Below are positions 35,506 through 44,983 of a stretch of DNA of 64,000 nucleotides, piece by piece. Numbering within the stretch: position 1 is the first letter of the stretch; each line of letters starts with the position of its first letter. A program made the position numbers and the translations under genes. The DNA comes from an uncultured Bacteroides sp. GTDB lineage: Bacteria; Bacteroidota; Bacteroidia; Bacteroidales; Bacteroidaceae. A model generated the notes under the pieces. The model had not been told where the DNA came from. It saw only the letters and a list, made by a program, of their open reading frames with translations, and did no database searches. The stretch covers positions 792,478-856,477 of the forward strand of contig NZ_OY782854.1 in NCBI RefSeq assembly GCF_963678425.1, given 5' to 3'.

Positions 35506-36657
35506 TTAAGCTAACTTGCGGGAACCATCGCTGATAACCACATCGTAAACTTTAGGACTTCTGCCAAACTTAGCTTTGAAAGATTCTTTTGCATCAGCAA
35601 TGAATGCGTCATAAAGTTCTTCCTTAACCAGGTTGATGGTACATCCACCGAATCCACCACCCATAACGCGTGAACCTGTCACACCGTTTTTCTTAGCGCA
35701 GTCATTCAGGAAATCCAGTTCTTCGCAGCTTACTTCATAGAGTTTACTCATACCGTGGTGTGTGCCATACATCTTTTCTCCTACAGTTTCGTAATCTCCT
35801 TTTTCCAAAGCATCGCAAACATCAAGTACGCGTTGAATTTCTTCAATTACATATTCAGCACGCATGTAGTCTTCTTCTGTAACGTCAGCTTTCACTGCCT
35901 GAAGCATTTCCATTGTGCAATCGCGAAGGAATTCTACAGTTGGGTGATTCTTTTTGATAGCAGCAACAACTGTTTCACAAGATTGACGACGTTTGTTGTA
36001 AGCAGACGAAGCAAGTTCGTGTTTAACAACTGAGTCTAATAATACTACTTTATATCCTGTTGGGTTGAATGGATAGTATTTGTATTCCAGTGAGCGGCAA
36101 TCCAAACGGATTAAGCTACCTGCTTTACCAAATACTGAAGCAAACTGGTCCATAATACCACAATTAACACCGCAGTAGTTATGTTCTGTTGCCTGACCAA
36201 TCTTAGCCAATTCAAATTTATCGATGCCGCAGTTGAACATATCGTTCAATGCAAAAGCATAAGTGCTTTCCAATGCTGCAGATGAAGACATTCCTGCACC
36301 CAGAGGCACATCGCCTGCAAAAACAGTATCGAATCCCTGAATCTTGCCACCTCTTTTGATCATTTCACGGCATACTCCGAAGATATATCTTGCCCAGCTT
36401 GCGTGTGGTGCATCTTCTTCGTTCAAACCGAATTCTGTATAATCTTTTAAGTCAATAGAATAAGCTCTTACTTTATCGGTTCCATTGATTTTGATTTCGG
36501 CCATCATTCCTTTGTCGATAGCTCCCGGGAATACAAATCCGCCATTGTAATCTGTATGTTCTCCGATAAGGTTAATACGTCCTGGTGATGCGTATACTGA
36601 GCCTACTGCTCCATCAAAGTGCTTTGCAAAGCGACTTCTTACATATTCAATATCCAT
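35506..36657 (-). CDS. galK: Galactokinase
   Basis: A 383-residue GHMP-family kinase from ATG 36657 (MDIEYVRSRFAKHF), the normal start; the frame remains open 9 codons further up. Signature motifs: SPGRINLIGEHTDYNGG near residue 30, the GHMP ATP loop PLGAGMSSSAALE near 120, and GSRVMGGGFGGCTINL near 340. It phosphorylates galactose to galactose 1-phosphate in the Leloir pathway. It is the last gene after galM and galP; galT and galE are not in the window. Confidence 0.96.
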   Translation of the reverse strand: MDIEYVRSRFAKHFDGAVGSVYASPGRINLIGEHTDYNGGFVFPGAIDKGMMAEIKINGTDKVRAYSIDLKDYTEFGLNEEDAPHASWARYIFGVCREMIKRGGKIQGFDTVFAGDVPLGAGMSSSAALESTYAFALNDMFNCGIDKFELAKIGQATEHNYCGVNCGIMDQFASVFGKAGSLIRLDCRSLEYKYYPFNPTGYKVVLLDSVVKHELASSAYNKRRQSCETVVAAIKKNHPTVEFLRDCTMEMLQAVKADVTEEDYMRAEYVIEEIQRVLDVCDALEKGDYETVGEKMYGTHHGMSKLYEVSCEELDFLNDCAKKNGVTGSRVMGGGFGGCTINLVKEELYDAFIADAKESFKAKFGRSPKVYDVVISDGSRKLA

Positions 36658-36731
36658 AATGTGTTTTGTATATTTAAGTAACATATTTAAGTCCCTCCCC
36701 TGAGGAAGAGACTTAGATGATTATATTTATA

Positions 36732-38045
36732 TTATTCTGCTGATTGTTTAACTTTTGATCCAAGTAATGCGTAATATAGGATAAATAGTTCACCCAATAT
36801 AACTACGAACCAGGTCATTCTCCATCCGCCTAAAGCATCGGCAAGCATACCTTGTAAAAGTGGAATGATAGCTCCACCAACAACACCGATCATGAAAACA
36901 CCAGATGCTTTTGATGTATATTTACCTAGTTTGTCAACTGATAATGTAAAGATAGCTCCCCACATTACAGAGTGGAATAAACCAACTGCTGCAAGTAACC
37001 AAGGATTATCGGTAATCATTGAAGCTACAGCAAAACATGCAGCTAAGATAGAGGTAACTGCAAGCTGAAGGCGTGGAGATACGCTGCTTAAGGAGCTTGA
37101 AACCAAACGACCTATAAGCATACCTCCCCAGTACAATGTTGCCATAAGGGCAGGAATTGCAAACTTAATACCGAAAATACCCACAGAATCCATTCCAAAG
37201 AAAGATAATCCGGCTTTTCCTTGAGTCTCAATTGCGTAAAGGTTGATGTTTGCTCCGATAGCTACTTCAACTCCAACGTAGAAGAAAATAGCAATAACGC
37301 CTAATGTTAAGTGACTGAAAGACCAAACGCTCTTTTCTAGTTTTTCACCAACTTCTGTTTTTGTTCCCTGGATATCTGGTAAAGAAAGTCTTGTAAGAAC
37401 ACCAACGATAACAGCTATTACTACCATCAAGGCAACGAATGGAACCATTAACTGACTTGGTTGAACCTGCTCCATTGATAAACCGCCAAATACGATACCT
37501 GTTACGAAGAACGGTGCAAAAGTAGTACCGATAGAGTTAGATGAACCACCAATATTTAAACGTTGAACGGCTTGTGTTCCTTTTACATAACATGCTGTTA
37601 AATAAGGGTTGATTACCACCTGCAGGATTGTTGCGGCAGAACCTACAACGAATGAGCCCAGCAAGAAAATAAAGTATCCCATTGGAACATTTGCAGATGC
37701 AATTTGTATACTTGATCCAGGGAACTGTACAGTGTACCATGATGATGAGAAAAAGATACCTAAACCAACGATCATTACTAATAATGCGCGAACCAGTGTA
37801 CCTTTATATCCATATTTTGTAACCCATGAAGAACCGATTCCTCCTGTAAGTGGGTATGCTAAAAACCAGGAAAATGAAATAAGTGTAGCAAAAGTATTTT
37901 TCAGGTCTCCTGCATTACTTAAAAATGCTGCTTTTAAAGGTCCTTGAAACTGACCGTTTGCTGTCGTTAGAAATCCGACGATAAAGAATAAGAAGACCAG
38001 TGTTATGAATGGTCCTAGGTAGCTTTGTTGCTCTTTTTCAGACAT
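36732..38045 (-). CDS. Glucose/galactose MFS transporter
   Basis: A 437-residue major-facilitator protein with 12 spans and FucP/GluP family marks: FFIVGFLTTANGQFQGPLKA at the N-terminus and LQVVINPYLTACYVKG followed by QRLNIGGSSNSIGTTFAPFF near residues 145-180. The family imports fucose, glucose or galactose with protons. Its position between galM and galK points to galactose. 74 bases separate it from galK. Confidence 0.93.
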   Translation of the reverse strand: MSEKEQQSYLGPFITLVFLFFIVGFLTTANGQFQGPLKAAFLSNAGDLKNTFATLISFSWFLAYPLTGGIGSSWVTKYGYKGTLVRALLVMIVGLGIFFSSSWYTVQFPGSSIQIASANVPMGYFIFLLGSFVVGSAATILQVVINPYLTACYVKGTQAVQRLNIGGSSNSIGTTFAPFFVTGIVFGGLSMEQVQPSQLMVPFVALMVVIAVIVGVLTRLSLPDIQGTKTEVGEKLEKSVWSFSHLTLGVIAIFFYVGVEVAIGANINLYAIETQGKAGLSFFGMDSVGIFGIKFAIPALMATLYWGGMLIGRLVSSSLSSVSPRLQLAVTSILAACFAVASMITDNPWLLAAVGLFHSVMWGAIFTLSVDKLGKYTSKASGVFMIGVVGGAIIPLLQGMLADALGGWRMTWFVVILGELFILYYALLGSKVKQSAE

Positions 38046-38102
38046 GGTGATTAAATTTAAATTGTTTTTTTTATAAATTAGGTTTGTTTAATGTGCTATT
38101 TA

Positions 38103-39197
38103 TTATTTTTCTACTCCAAATTTGTAAATGGTTACTTGAGTATACTCTTCTCCCGGACGCAGAACTGCAGACGGAAAATGAGCATTGTTGGGTGTGTCGG
38201 GGAAACATTGTGCTTCAAAGCATATGGCACTTCTGGCAGGGAATGTAGCTCCATGTGCCCCGCTGAAGCCATTCAACCAGTTACCTGAGTAAAGTTGTAC
38301 TCCCGCTTCTGTGGTATATACTTCCATAAAGCGTCCACTGTTTGGTTCAATGCATTTTGCTGCAAAGCTAAGTTGTCCGGCTTCTTTTTTGTTTAGTACA
38401 AAGCAATGATCATATCCTGCTCCGTTTTCGATTTGCTGATGTTTATCGTTGATACGTTCACCTACAACATGAGGAGTTCTGAAGTCCAGAGGTGTTCCTT
38501 CTACTTTGGCTATTTCACCAAATGGGATACATACAGCATCAATAGGAGTATAGTGATCAGCGTTAATAGTAAGAATATTGTTCAGAACAGTTGGGGTGGG
38601 GTTGGCTATGCCGGCAAGATTGAAGAAACCGTGATTGGTTAGATTAACGATAGTAGTTTTATCTGTGGTTGCTTTGTAACTTATTAAGAACTCATTTGCA
38701 TCTGTTAATGAATAAGTCATTACAACATCCAGTTTTCCGGGAAATCCTTCTTCACCATCCTGCGCTGTATATTTAAATTCCACTGTGTGCTCATTGATTT
38801 GTTTAGCATCCCATACTACAGTATGAAATCCTGTTGGTCCTCCATGAAGAGAGTTGGGACCGTTATTTGTAGCAAGCGTATATTCTTTTCCGCATAATGT
38901 GAATTTACCTTTGGCTATTCTGTTTCCGTAGCGTCCGATCGTTGTGCTTAAAAATGGTTCCGGACTGTTTATTACGCTTTCAATACTGTCGTGTCCCAGA
39001 ATAACATTTGAGTAGTTTCCGTTTTTGTCCGGAGCCATGATGGCAAGTGTTGCAGCACCGTAGTTAGTAACTGCTATTTCCATACCATTGTTATTCTTTA
39101 TAATGAATAAATCTGTTGATTTACCGTTTATTGTCTTTTGAAAGTCCTCTCGTTTAAGGCCTGATAGGTTCTTTTTAGTTTCAGAAGTGTTAATCAT
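38103..39197 (-). CDS. galM: Aldose 1-epimerase (mutarotase), second copy
   Basis: A 364-residue mutarotase without signal peptide or lipobox, so probably cytoplasmic, unlike the lipoprotein copy at 34156. Motifs: TIGRYGNRIAKGKFTL, NLTNHGFFNLAG, NGAGYDHCF, EAGVQLYSGN and CFEAQCFPDTPNNAHFPS. It provides the alpha anomer of galactose used by GalK. First gene of the galM-galP-galK operon, with a good Bacteroides-type promoter 30-60 bases upstream of its ATG. Confidence 0.95.
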   Translation of the reverse strand: MINTSETKKNLSGLKREDFQKTINGKSTDLFIIKNNNGMEIAVTNYGAATLAIMAPDKNGNYSNVILGHDSIESVINSPEPFLSTTIGRYGNRIAKGKFTLCGKEYTLATNNGPNSLHGGPTGFHTVVWDAKQINEHTVEFKYTAQDGEEGFPGKLDVVMTYSLTDANEFLISYKATTDKTTIVNLTNHGFFNLAGIANPTPTVLNNILTINADHYTPIDAVCIPFGEIAKVEGTPLDFRTPHVVGERINDKHQQIENGAGYDHCFVLNKKEAGQLSFAAKCIEPNSGRFMEVYTTEAGVQLYSGNWLNGFSGAHGATFPARSAICFEAQCFPDTPNNAHFPSAVLRPGEEYTQVTIYKFGVEK

Positions 39198-39227
39198 GTT
39201 TTGATCTATTTAAAATATTTGTATCTG

Positions 39228-39259
39228 CAAATAAAGTCAAATTCTTCCGTATACCCAAA
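39228..39259 (-). promoter_or_regulatory. Bacteroides-type promoter for galM-galP-galK
   Basis: On the minus strand: TTTG (39256-39259), 20 bases, then TTTATTTG (39228-39235), close to TTTG-N19-TAnnTTTG. It lies 30 bases upstream of the galM ATG. One base of the -7 box deviates. Confidence 0.55.
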
Positions 39260-39460
39260 TATATTAATGTAAAACTGTGGGTGAAATTAAGAAACTTTAG
39301 TCCTTATGTTTGTCAATGTAACAAATGGTACCCCATGAAGAAACAAACTGATACCTCTGCCTATCAAAAAGCGCATGCTACGAAAACAAAAGCATAAGCA
39401 TGTTAATTTAAAATGCATTAATTTTACATCATTGATACAAACGAATAAAATATTAAGTAA

Positions 39461-42325
39461 ATGATGAAAAAGATATCGATTTATTTGCTAGCCGCTTTGT
39501 TGTTTATGTCTTGTGCAAAACCCGGATATGAAAAAACAGCAGATGGGATTATTGTAAACTTGAAGCAGAGACAGAATACAGATGTGAAAATGGTCAGGTT
39601 GCAGGTGATGAATGACAAGGTGATTCATGTATCGGCCACTCCCGAAAATAAATTTTCAGAAGAAAATAGTCTGATAATAGTTCCTCATAAATACAATAAG
39701 GTTCCTTTTTCAGTGGAAAATAAGAATAATGCTGTTGTGCTTTCTACCTCCTCTTTAAAAGCTTTAGTTAATCTGAAAACGGGAGAAGTAAGTTTTACTG
39801 ATTCTAAGGGGAACTCCATTCTTCGTGAAAATGAGGGTGGAGGCAAATCTTTTAATCCAATTGAGGTGGAAGGTACCAGGGGATACACCATGCGTCAGGT
39901 TTTTGAATCTCCCGATGATGAAGCTTTTTATGGATTAGGTCAGCATCAGTCAGATGAATTTAATTATAAAGGTAAGAATGAGGATTTATTTCAGTATAAC
40001 ACAAAAGTGACCGTCCCTTTTGTTCTGTCGAATAAAAATTACGGGATATTATGGGATAACTATTCTTATAGTAAATTTGGTGATAATCGCGAATATGCTC
40101 AGTTAGATCAGTTCAGACTTTATGATGCTGATGGGAAAGAAGGAGGCTTAACCGCTACTTATGTTCCTAACGTAAGAAGTGGTAAATCTACTGTGATACG
40201 TACAGAGTCGACTATCGATTACGAAGATTTGAAGACAATTAAAAATCTGCCGCAGAATTTCCCGCTTGATGGCTCCAATGTTACCTATACAGGAGAACTT
40301 GAAGCAGATCAAAGCGGAGTTTATCGTTTCTGGTTGTACTATGCTGGTTATACGGAAGTCTATATTAACAATGTAAAGGTTGTGCCTGAACGCTGGCGTA
40401 CTGCCTGGAACCCTAACTGTTACAAATTTAGTGCAAATTTTGAAAAAGGGAAACGTGTACCTATCAGGATTGAATGGAAACCAGACGGCGGAGTTTCTTA
40501 TCTGGCTTTGAAAGCTTTTAGTCCGGTACCAGACAGCGAACAAAAGAAATTGTCTCTCTATAGTGAGATGGGTAATGAGATTAATTACTATTTCATCAAG
40601 GGTAATAATATGGATGAAGTAATCAGCGGTTATCGAACACTTACTGGTAAATCACCAGTTATGCCTAAATGGGCAATGGGTTACTGGCAGAGTCGTCAAC
40701 GTTATAAAACTCAGAGTGAGTTACTGGGTGCATTGAAAGAATTCCGCAGACGTCAGATCCCGATTGATAATATTATACTTGACTGGTTTTATTGGCCTGA
40801 AAAAGAATGGGGTAGTCATGATTTTGATTTGGAACGCTTCCCTGATGCAAAGGCTATGATTGATTCCATTCACCAGATGAACGCAAAGATTATGATCTCC
40901 GTCTGGCCAAAATTCTATGTAACAACGGATCATTATAAAGAATTCGACAAAAACGGATGGATGTATCAACAAGCTGTGAAGGATAGTGTACTCGATTGGG
41001 TTGGAAAAGGATATGTAGGCTCTTTTTATGATGCATATTCTGCTGATGCGCGTAAACTCTTCTGGAAACAGATGAATGAAAAGCTTTATTCTAAGGGAAT
41101 TGATGCCTGGTGGATGGATGCTTCTGAACCTGATGTATACTCTAATAATGATATGGCTTACCGGAAAAAACTATGTGGCCCAACTGTTTTAGGTCCTTCA
41201 ACTAAATACTTTAATACTTATGCATTGATGAATGCTAAGGCAATTTATGAAGGTCAGCGCGGAGTGGACCCGGACAAACGTGTATTTCTCTTAACCCGTT
41301 CAGGATTTGCCGGATTGCAACGCTATTCTACTGCAACATGGAGTGGAGATATCGGTACTCGTTGGGAAGATATGAAAGCGCAAATACCAGCAGGACTTAA
41401 TTTTTCAATGTCCGGAGTACCTTACTGGACAATGGATATTGGTGGATTCTGTACAGAGAAAAGATATGCAAATGGACAACATGAATTTGATGAGACAGGA
41501 AAAGAAAATGCGGACTTGAAAGAATGGCGTGAACTTAATGCTCGTTGGTACCAGTTTGGTGCATTTGCACCATTGTTTCGTGCACATGGAGAGTTCCCAT
41601 TCCGTGAAGTATTTAATATTGCTCCGGAAAATCATCCTGCATATAAGTCAATTGTATATTACACAAAGCTTCGTTATAATATGATGCCTTACATTTATTC
41701 ATTGGCCGGGATGACTTATTTCAAGGATTACACCATTATGCGTGCTTTGGTAATGGATTTTGGAAAGGATACCAACGTAAACAATATAAGTGATCAATAT
41801 ATGTTTGGACCTTCATTGATGATTTGTCCGGTATATAAGTATGAGGCACGTTCCCGGGAAGTGTATTTCCCGGAAACAACGGGATGGTATGACTTCTATA
41901 CCGGGGAATATGTTCGTGGCGGACAGACATTGAACGTGAATGCCCCTTATGAACGAATACCTCTTTTTGTACGAGAAGGAGCAATTATTCCTTACGGACC
42001 CGATATTCAGTACACAAATGAAAAACCGGCCGATCATATTACCTTATATATATATGGAGGACAAAATGGTTCCTTTACCTTGTATGAAGATGAGGGTGAT
42101 AATTATAATTATGAAAAAGGAAGATATGCCACCATTGAATTTACTTACGATGAATCTTCAAAATCTTTGATTATTGGTGACCGTAAAGGAGAATTTAATG
42201 GAATGCTGAAGGAACGTACTTTTAATGTGGTATATGTGGATAAAATACATTCTCAGCCATTTGATTTAAAAACAAAAGGCAAGAAGATAAAATATAATGG
42301 AAAAAAGCTCGTTATAAAATTGTAA
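39461..42325 (+). CDS. GH31 glycosidase with PA14 insertion, probable alpha-xylosidase
   Basis: A 954-residue lipoprotein (lipobox FMSC, Cys18). The GH31 N-terminal beta-sandwich is followed by a PA14-like insert at about residues 235-365 (YTGELEADQSGVYRFWLYYA), which is seen in xyloglucan-active alpha-xylosidases of Bacteroides and Cellvibrio. The (beta/alpha)8 barrel holds the catalytic nucleophile Asp553 in WWMDASEPD and the acid/base Asp630 in TWSGDIGTRW. C-terminal sandwich domains complete it. It is first of a GH31-GH2-GH3 operon that, taken together, would remove xylose, galactose and glucose from xyloglucan-type oligosaccharides. The exact sugar cannot be fixed by reading alone; alpha-glucosidase is the alternative. 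Confidence 0.9.
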   Translation: MMKKISIYLLAALLFMSCAKPGYEKTADGIIVNLKQRQNTDVKMVRLQVMNDKVIHVSATPENKFSEENSLIIVPHKYNKVPFSVENKNNAVVLSTSSLKALVNLKTGEVSFTDSKGNSILRENEGGGKSFNPIEVEGTRGYTMRQVFESPDDEAFYGLGQHQSDEFNYKGKNEDLFQYNTKVTVPFVLSNKNYGILWDNYSYSKFGDNREYAQLDQFRLYDADGKEGGLTATYVPNVRSGKSTVIRTESTIDYEDLKTIKNLPQNFPLDGSNVTYTGELEADQSGVYRFWLYYAGYTEVYINNVKVVPERWRTAWNPNCYKFSANFEKGKRVPIRIEWKPDGGVSYLALKAFSPVPDSEQKKLSLYSEMGNEINYYFIKGNNMDEVISGYRTLTGKSPVMPKWAMGYWQSRQRYKTQSELLGALKEFRRRQIPIDNIILDWFYWPEKEWGSHDFDLERFPDAKAMIDSIHQMNAKIMISVWPKFYVTTDHYKEFDKNGWMYQQAVKDSVLDWVGKGYVGSFYDAYSADARKLFWKQMNEKLYSKGIDAWWMDASEPDVYSNNDMAYRKKLCGPTVLGPSTKYFNTYALMNAKAIYEGQRGVDPDKRVFLLTRSGFAGLQRYSTATWSGDIGTRWEDMKAQIPAGLNFSMSGVPYWTMDIGGFCTEKRYANGQHEFDETGKENADLKEWRELNARWYQFGAFAPLFRAHGEFPFREVFNIAPENHPAYKSIVYYTKLRYNMMPYIYSLAGMTYFKDYTIMRALVMDFGKDTNVNNISDQYMFGPSLMICPVYKYEARSREVYFPETTGWYDFYTGEYVRGGQTLNVNAPYERIPLFVREGAIIPYGPDIQYTNEKPADHITLYIYGGQNGSFTLYEDEGDNYNYEKGRYATIEFTYDESSKSLIIGDRKGEFNGMLKERTFNVVYVDKIHSQPFDLKTKGKKIKYNGKKLVIKL

Positions 42326-42344
42326 CCTGAATAATTAAAACATC

Positions 42345-42418
42345 TTGTACGAAGGATTATATTCTTCTGTACAAAACAATTCATTCTTTTACTATGGAAG
42401 AATGAATTGTTTTGTACA
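42345..42418 (+). other. Strong intercistronic hairpin with an alternative pairing
   Basis: A perfect 21-bp stem (42368-42388 with 42398-42418, 9-base loop) lies in the 128-base gap between the GH31 and GH2 genes. The 5' arm overlaps a second possible stem in which TTGTAC-GAAG (42345-42354) pairs with CTTC-TGTACAA (42364-42374). The two folds exclude each other. No T-tract follows, so an mRNA-stability or processing element, or attenuation, is likelier than a plain terminator. Confidence 0.65.
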
Positions 42419-42453
42419 AGGGAATAAAAATTTAACGAGTTAACTTTAAAAAG

Positions 42454-44967
42454 ATGAAAACACAGAATTTGATTTCCCAGTCAGCTTTTGCATTAGTAAT
42501 GCTTTTGTCTGTTTCGTGCTACAGCATGACCTCCCGAGTTTTATCGAGTTTCAATAAAAACTGGACCTTTCATCTGGGCGATGTTCCGGAAGCTTTTTCT
42601 CCGGGCTTTGAAGATAGCTTGTGGCGAAGAGTAAATCTTCCTCACGACTGGGCCATTGAAGGGAAATTCAGTAAAGACAATCCCTCTGGTTGTGGCGGAG
42701 GAGCTTTGCCGGGTGGAGTAGGTTGGTATCGTAAATCCTTTAAGTTAAAACCGGAAGCTAAAGGGAAAAAAGTGTTTGTAGACTTTGATGGAGTATACAT
42801 GGACTCGGAAGTGTGGATAAATGGTCATTATCTGGGGAAACGCCCTTATGGCTATATTTCTTTCCGCTATGATCTGACTCATTTTATTAAGTTTGGACAG
42901 AAAAATGTAATAGCTGTGCGAGTGGATAATAATGAACAACCTAACTCACGCTGGTACTCAGGTTGTGGTATCTACCGGAATGTGTGGCTCACGATTGCTG
43001 ATCCTGTGCATGTAGATCAATGGGGCACATTCGTTACCACTCCCAAAGTGTCTAAAGAAAAGGCTACTGTTGCGCTTGTCACAAAAGTAAAAAATGATTC
43101 GAAGGCAGAAGTTACAGCCGAACTTCGTTCACTGATTTTGAATAGTAAGGGTGTGGTAGTGGCAAAATCTGTTTCCGCAGTGAAAATTACAGCAGGAAAA
43201 ACTCAACAGATAAAACAATCTATTGATCTTTCACAACCTGAGCTCTGGACTCTGGAGAACCCCTATCTCTATAAAATAGTTTCCGTAGTGAGTGTAGGCG
43301 GGAAAGTAGTTGATCAATATGAAACGCCTCTGGGAATCCGCGGTTTTACGTTCGATGTACAGAAAGGATTTATATTGAACGGCGTTCCAACTAAAATAAA
43401 AGGGGTGTGTATGCATCACGATCTGGGCTGTCTGGGTGCAGCTGTGAATGTACGTGCCATTGAACGTCAGCTGGAAATCCTGAAAAGCATGGGCTGTAAT
43501 GGAATTCGCTGTTCGCATAATCCTCCTGCTCCCGAGTTACTAAATCTGTGTGACCGTATGGGTTTTGTCGTGATGGATGAATCGTTTGATATGTGGCGCA
43601 AGAAAAAAACAGCACACGACTATTCACGCTACTTTAATGAGTGGCACGAACGTGATCTGACCGATCATATTCTTCGTGATCGTAATCACCCTTCTGTCTT
43701 TATGTGGAGTATTGGTAATGAAGTGCTGGAACAGTGGACAGATGCAAGTGCAGATACTTTGGATCTTCAGGCGGCTAATTTATTGCTTAACTTTAAACGT
43801 GATCCTAAAATACTGACACAAAAGGGGGATTCCATGAGTGTAAACTCAATGCTTACTTTAAAGCTTGCCGATATGGTTAAAGCGCTTGATTCAACTCGTC
43901 CGGTTACATCTGGTTGCAATGAGCCTGATCCAAATAATCACCTTTTCCGTTCTAAAGCATTGGATCTTATTGGCTTTAATTACCATGAAACGTATTTTAA
44001 AGATGTATGCAAGAATTTTCCAGGTAAACCTTTTATTGTAACTGAATCTACTTCTGCACTGATGACTCGTGGTTATTACCGCGCACCAAGTGACAGTATG
44101 TATATCTGGCCAGTCCGTTGGGATATTCCTTTCCGTGATGATTCTTATTCCTGTTCTTCGTATGATAATTGCCATGTTCCCTGGGGAACTACTCATGAGG
44201 ATTCCTGGAGAATAGTGAAGAACAATGATTTTATCAGTGGAATGTACATCTGGACCGGATTTGATTACCTTGGAGAACCGACTCCTTATGACTGGCCTGC
44301 ACGAAGTTCTTATTTTGGAATTGTAGATTTGGCCGGTTTTCCAAAGGATGTTTATTATATGTATCAGTCAGAATGGACAGACAAAGACGTGCTTCATGTT
44401 TTTCCTCACTGGAGCTGGAAGGCGGGTGAAACAGTCGATGTTTGGGCTTACTATAATCATGCTGATGAAGTTGAACTCTTTCTTAATGGGAAATCGCAAG
44501 GTGTAAAGACAAAAGGCAAAGACGACTTTCATGTGATGTGGCGTCTGAAGTTTGTATCCGGAACAATCAGGGTGGTTTCACGCAAGGCTGGCAAGGTGGT
44601 TCTTGCTAAAGAGATAAAAACAGCAGGTGCTCCCGCTAAAATTAAGCTGACTGCGGACAGAAATGTAATCACAGCTGATGGGAAAGATCTCAGTTTTGTA
44701 ACAGTAGAAGTCCGGGATAAAGATGGAAATCTTTGCCCTAATGCCGATAATCTGATTCACTTTAATCTTCAGGGAGAAGGAAAAATTGTCGGGGTTGATA
44801 ACGGAAGTCCGATAAGTGAAGAAAGTTTTAAAGCCAATTTTCGTAAGGCTTTCTATGGGAAATGCCTGGTAGTGATACAATCGGGCGTTAATAGAGGAAC
44901 GGTTTCTTTGAAGGCTACTTCTGAAGATCTGAAAAGCAACGAATTGTTGATAAAGATATCAAAATAA
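42454..44967 (+). CDS. GH2 glycosidase, probable beta-galactosidase
   Basis: An 837-residue exported GH2 enzyme; the N-terminus ends in a plausible lipobox (SVSC). Jelly-roll sugar-binding domain (LPHDWAIEGKF, GVGWYRKSF), Ig-like domain, then the TIM barrel with acid/base Glu423 in WSIGNEV and nucleophile Glu531 in FIVTESTSAL. The C-terminal ~200 residues are DUF4982-like and Ig/invasin-like domains (LTADRNVITADGKDLSFVTV). Located between a GH31 and a GH3 gene, so it probably releases galactose from oligosaccharide side chains, feeding the galactose operon nearby. The substrate (beta-galactoside versus glucuronide or mannoside) is inferred from context. Confidence 0.9.
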   Translation: MKTQNLISQSAFALVMLLSVSCYSMTSRVLSSFNKNWTFHLGDVPEAFSPGFEDSLWRRVNLPHDWAIEGKFSKDNPSGCGGGALPGGVGWYRKSFKLKPEAKGKKVFVDFDGVYMDSEVWINGHYLGKRPYGYISFRYDLTHFIKFGQKNVIAVRVDNNEQPNSRWYSGCGIYRNVWLTIADPVHVDQWGTFVTTPKVSKEKATVALVTKVKNDSKAEVTAELRSLILNSKGVVVAKSVSAVKITAGKTQQIKQSIDLSQPELWTLENPYLYKIVSVVSVGGKVVDQYETPLGIRGFTFDVQKGFILNGVPTKIKGVCMHHDLGCLGAAVNVRAIERQLEILKSMGCNGIRCSHNPPAPELLNLCDRMGFVVMDESFDMWRKKKTAHDYSRYFNEWHERDLTDHILRDRNHPSVFMWSIGNEVLEQWTDASADTLDLQAANLLLNFKRDPKILTQKGDSMSVNSMLTLKLADMVKALDSTRPVTSGCNEPDPNNHLFRSKALDLIGFNYHETYFKDVCKNFPGKPFIVTESTSALMTRGYYRAPSDSMYIWPVRWDIPFRDDSYSCSSYDNCHVPWGTTHEDSWRIVKNNDFISGMYIWTGFDYLGEPTPYDWPARSSYFGIVDLAGFPKDVYYMYQSEWTDKDVLHVFPHWSWKAGETVDVWAYYNHADEVELFLNGKSQGVKTKGKDDFHVMWRLKFVSGTIRVVSRKAGKVVLAKEIKTAGAPAKIKLTADRNVITADGKDLSFVTVEVRDKDGNLCPNADNLIHFNLQGEGKIVGVDNGSPISEESFKANFRKAFYGKCLVVIQSGVNRGTVSLKATSEDLKSNELLIKISK

Positions 44968-44983
44968 TCAAAATAATCTGATC

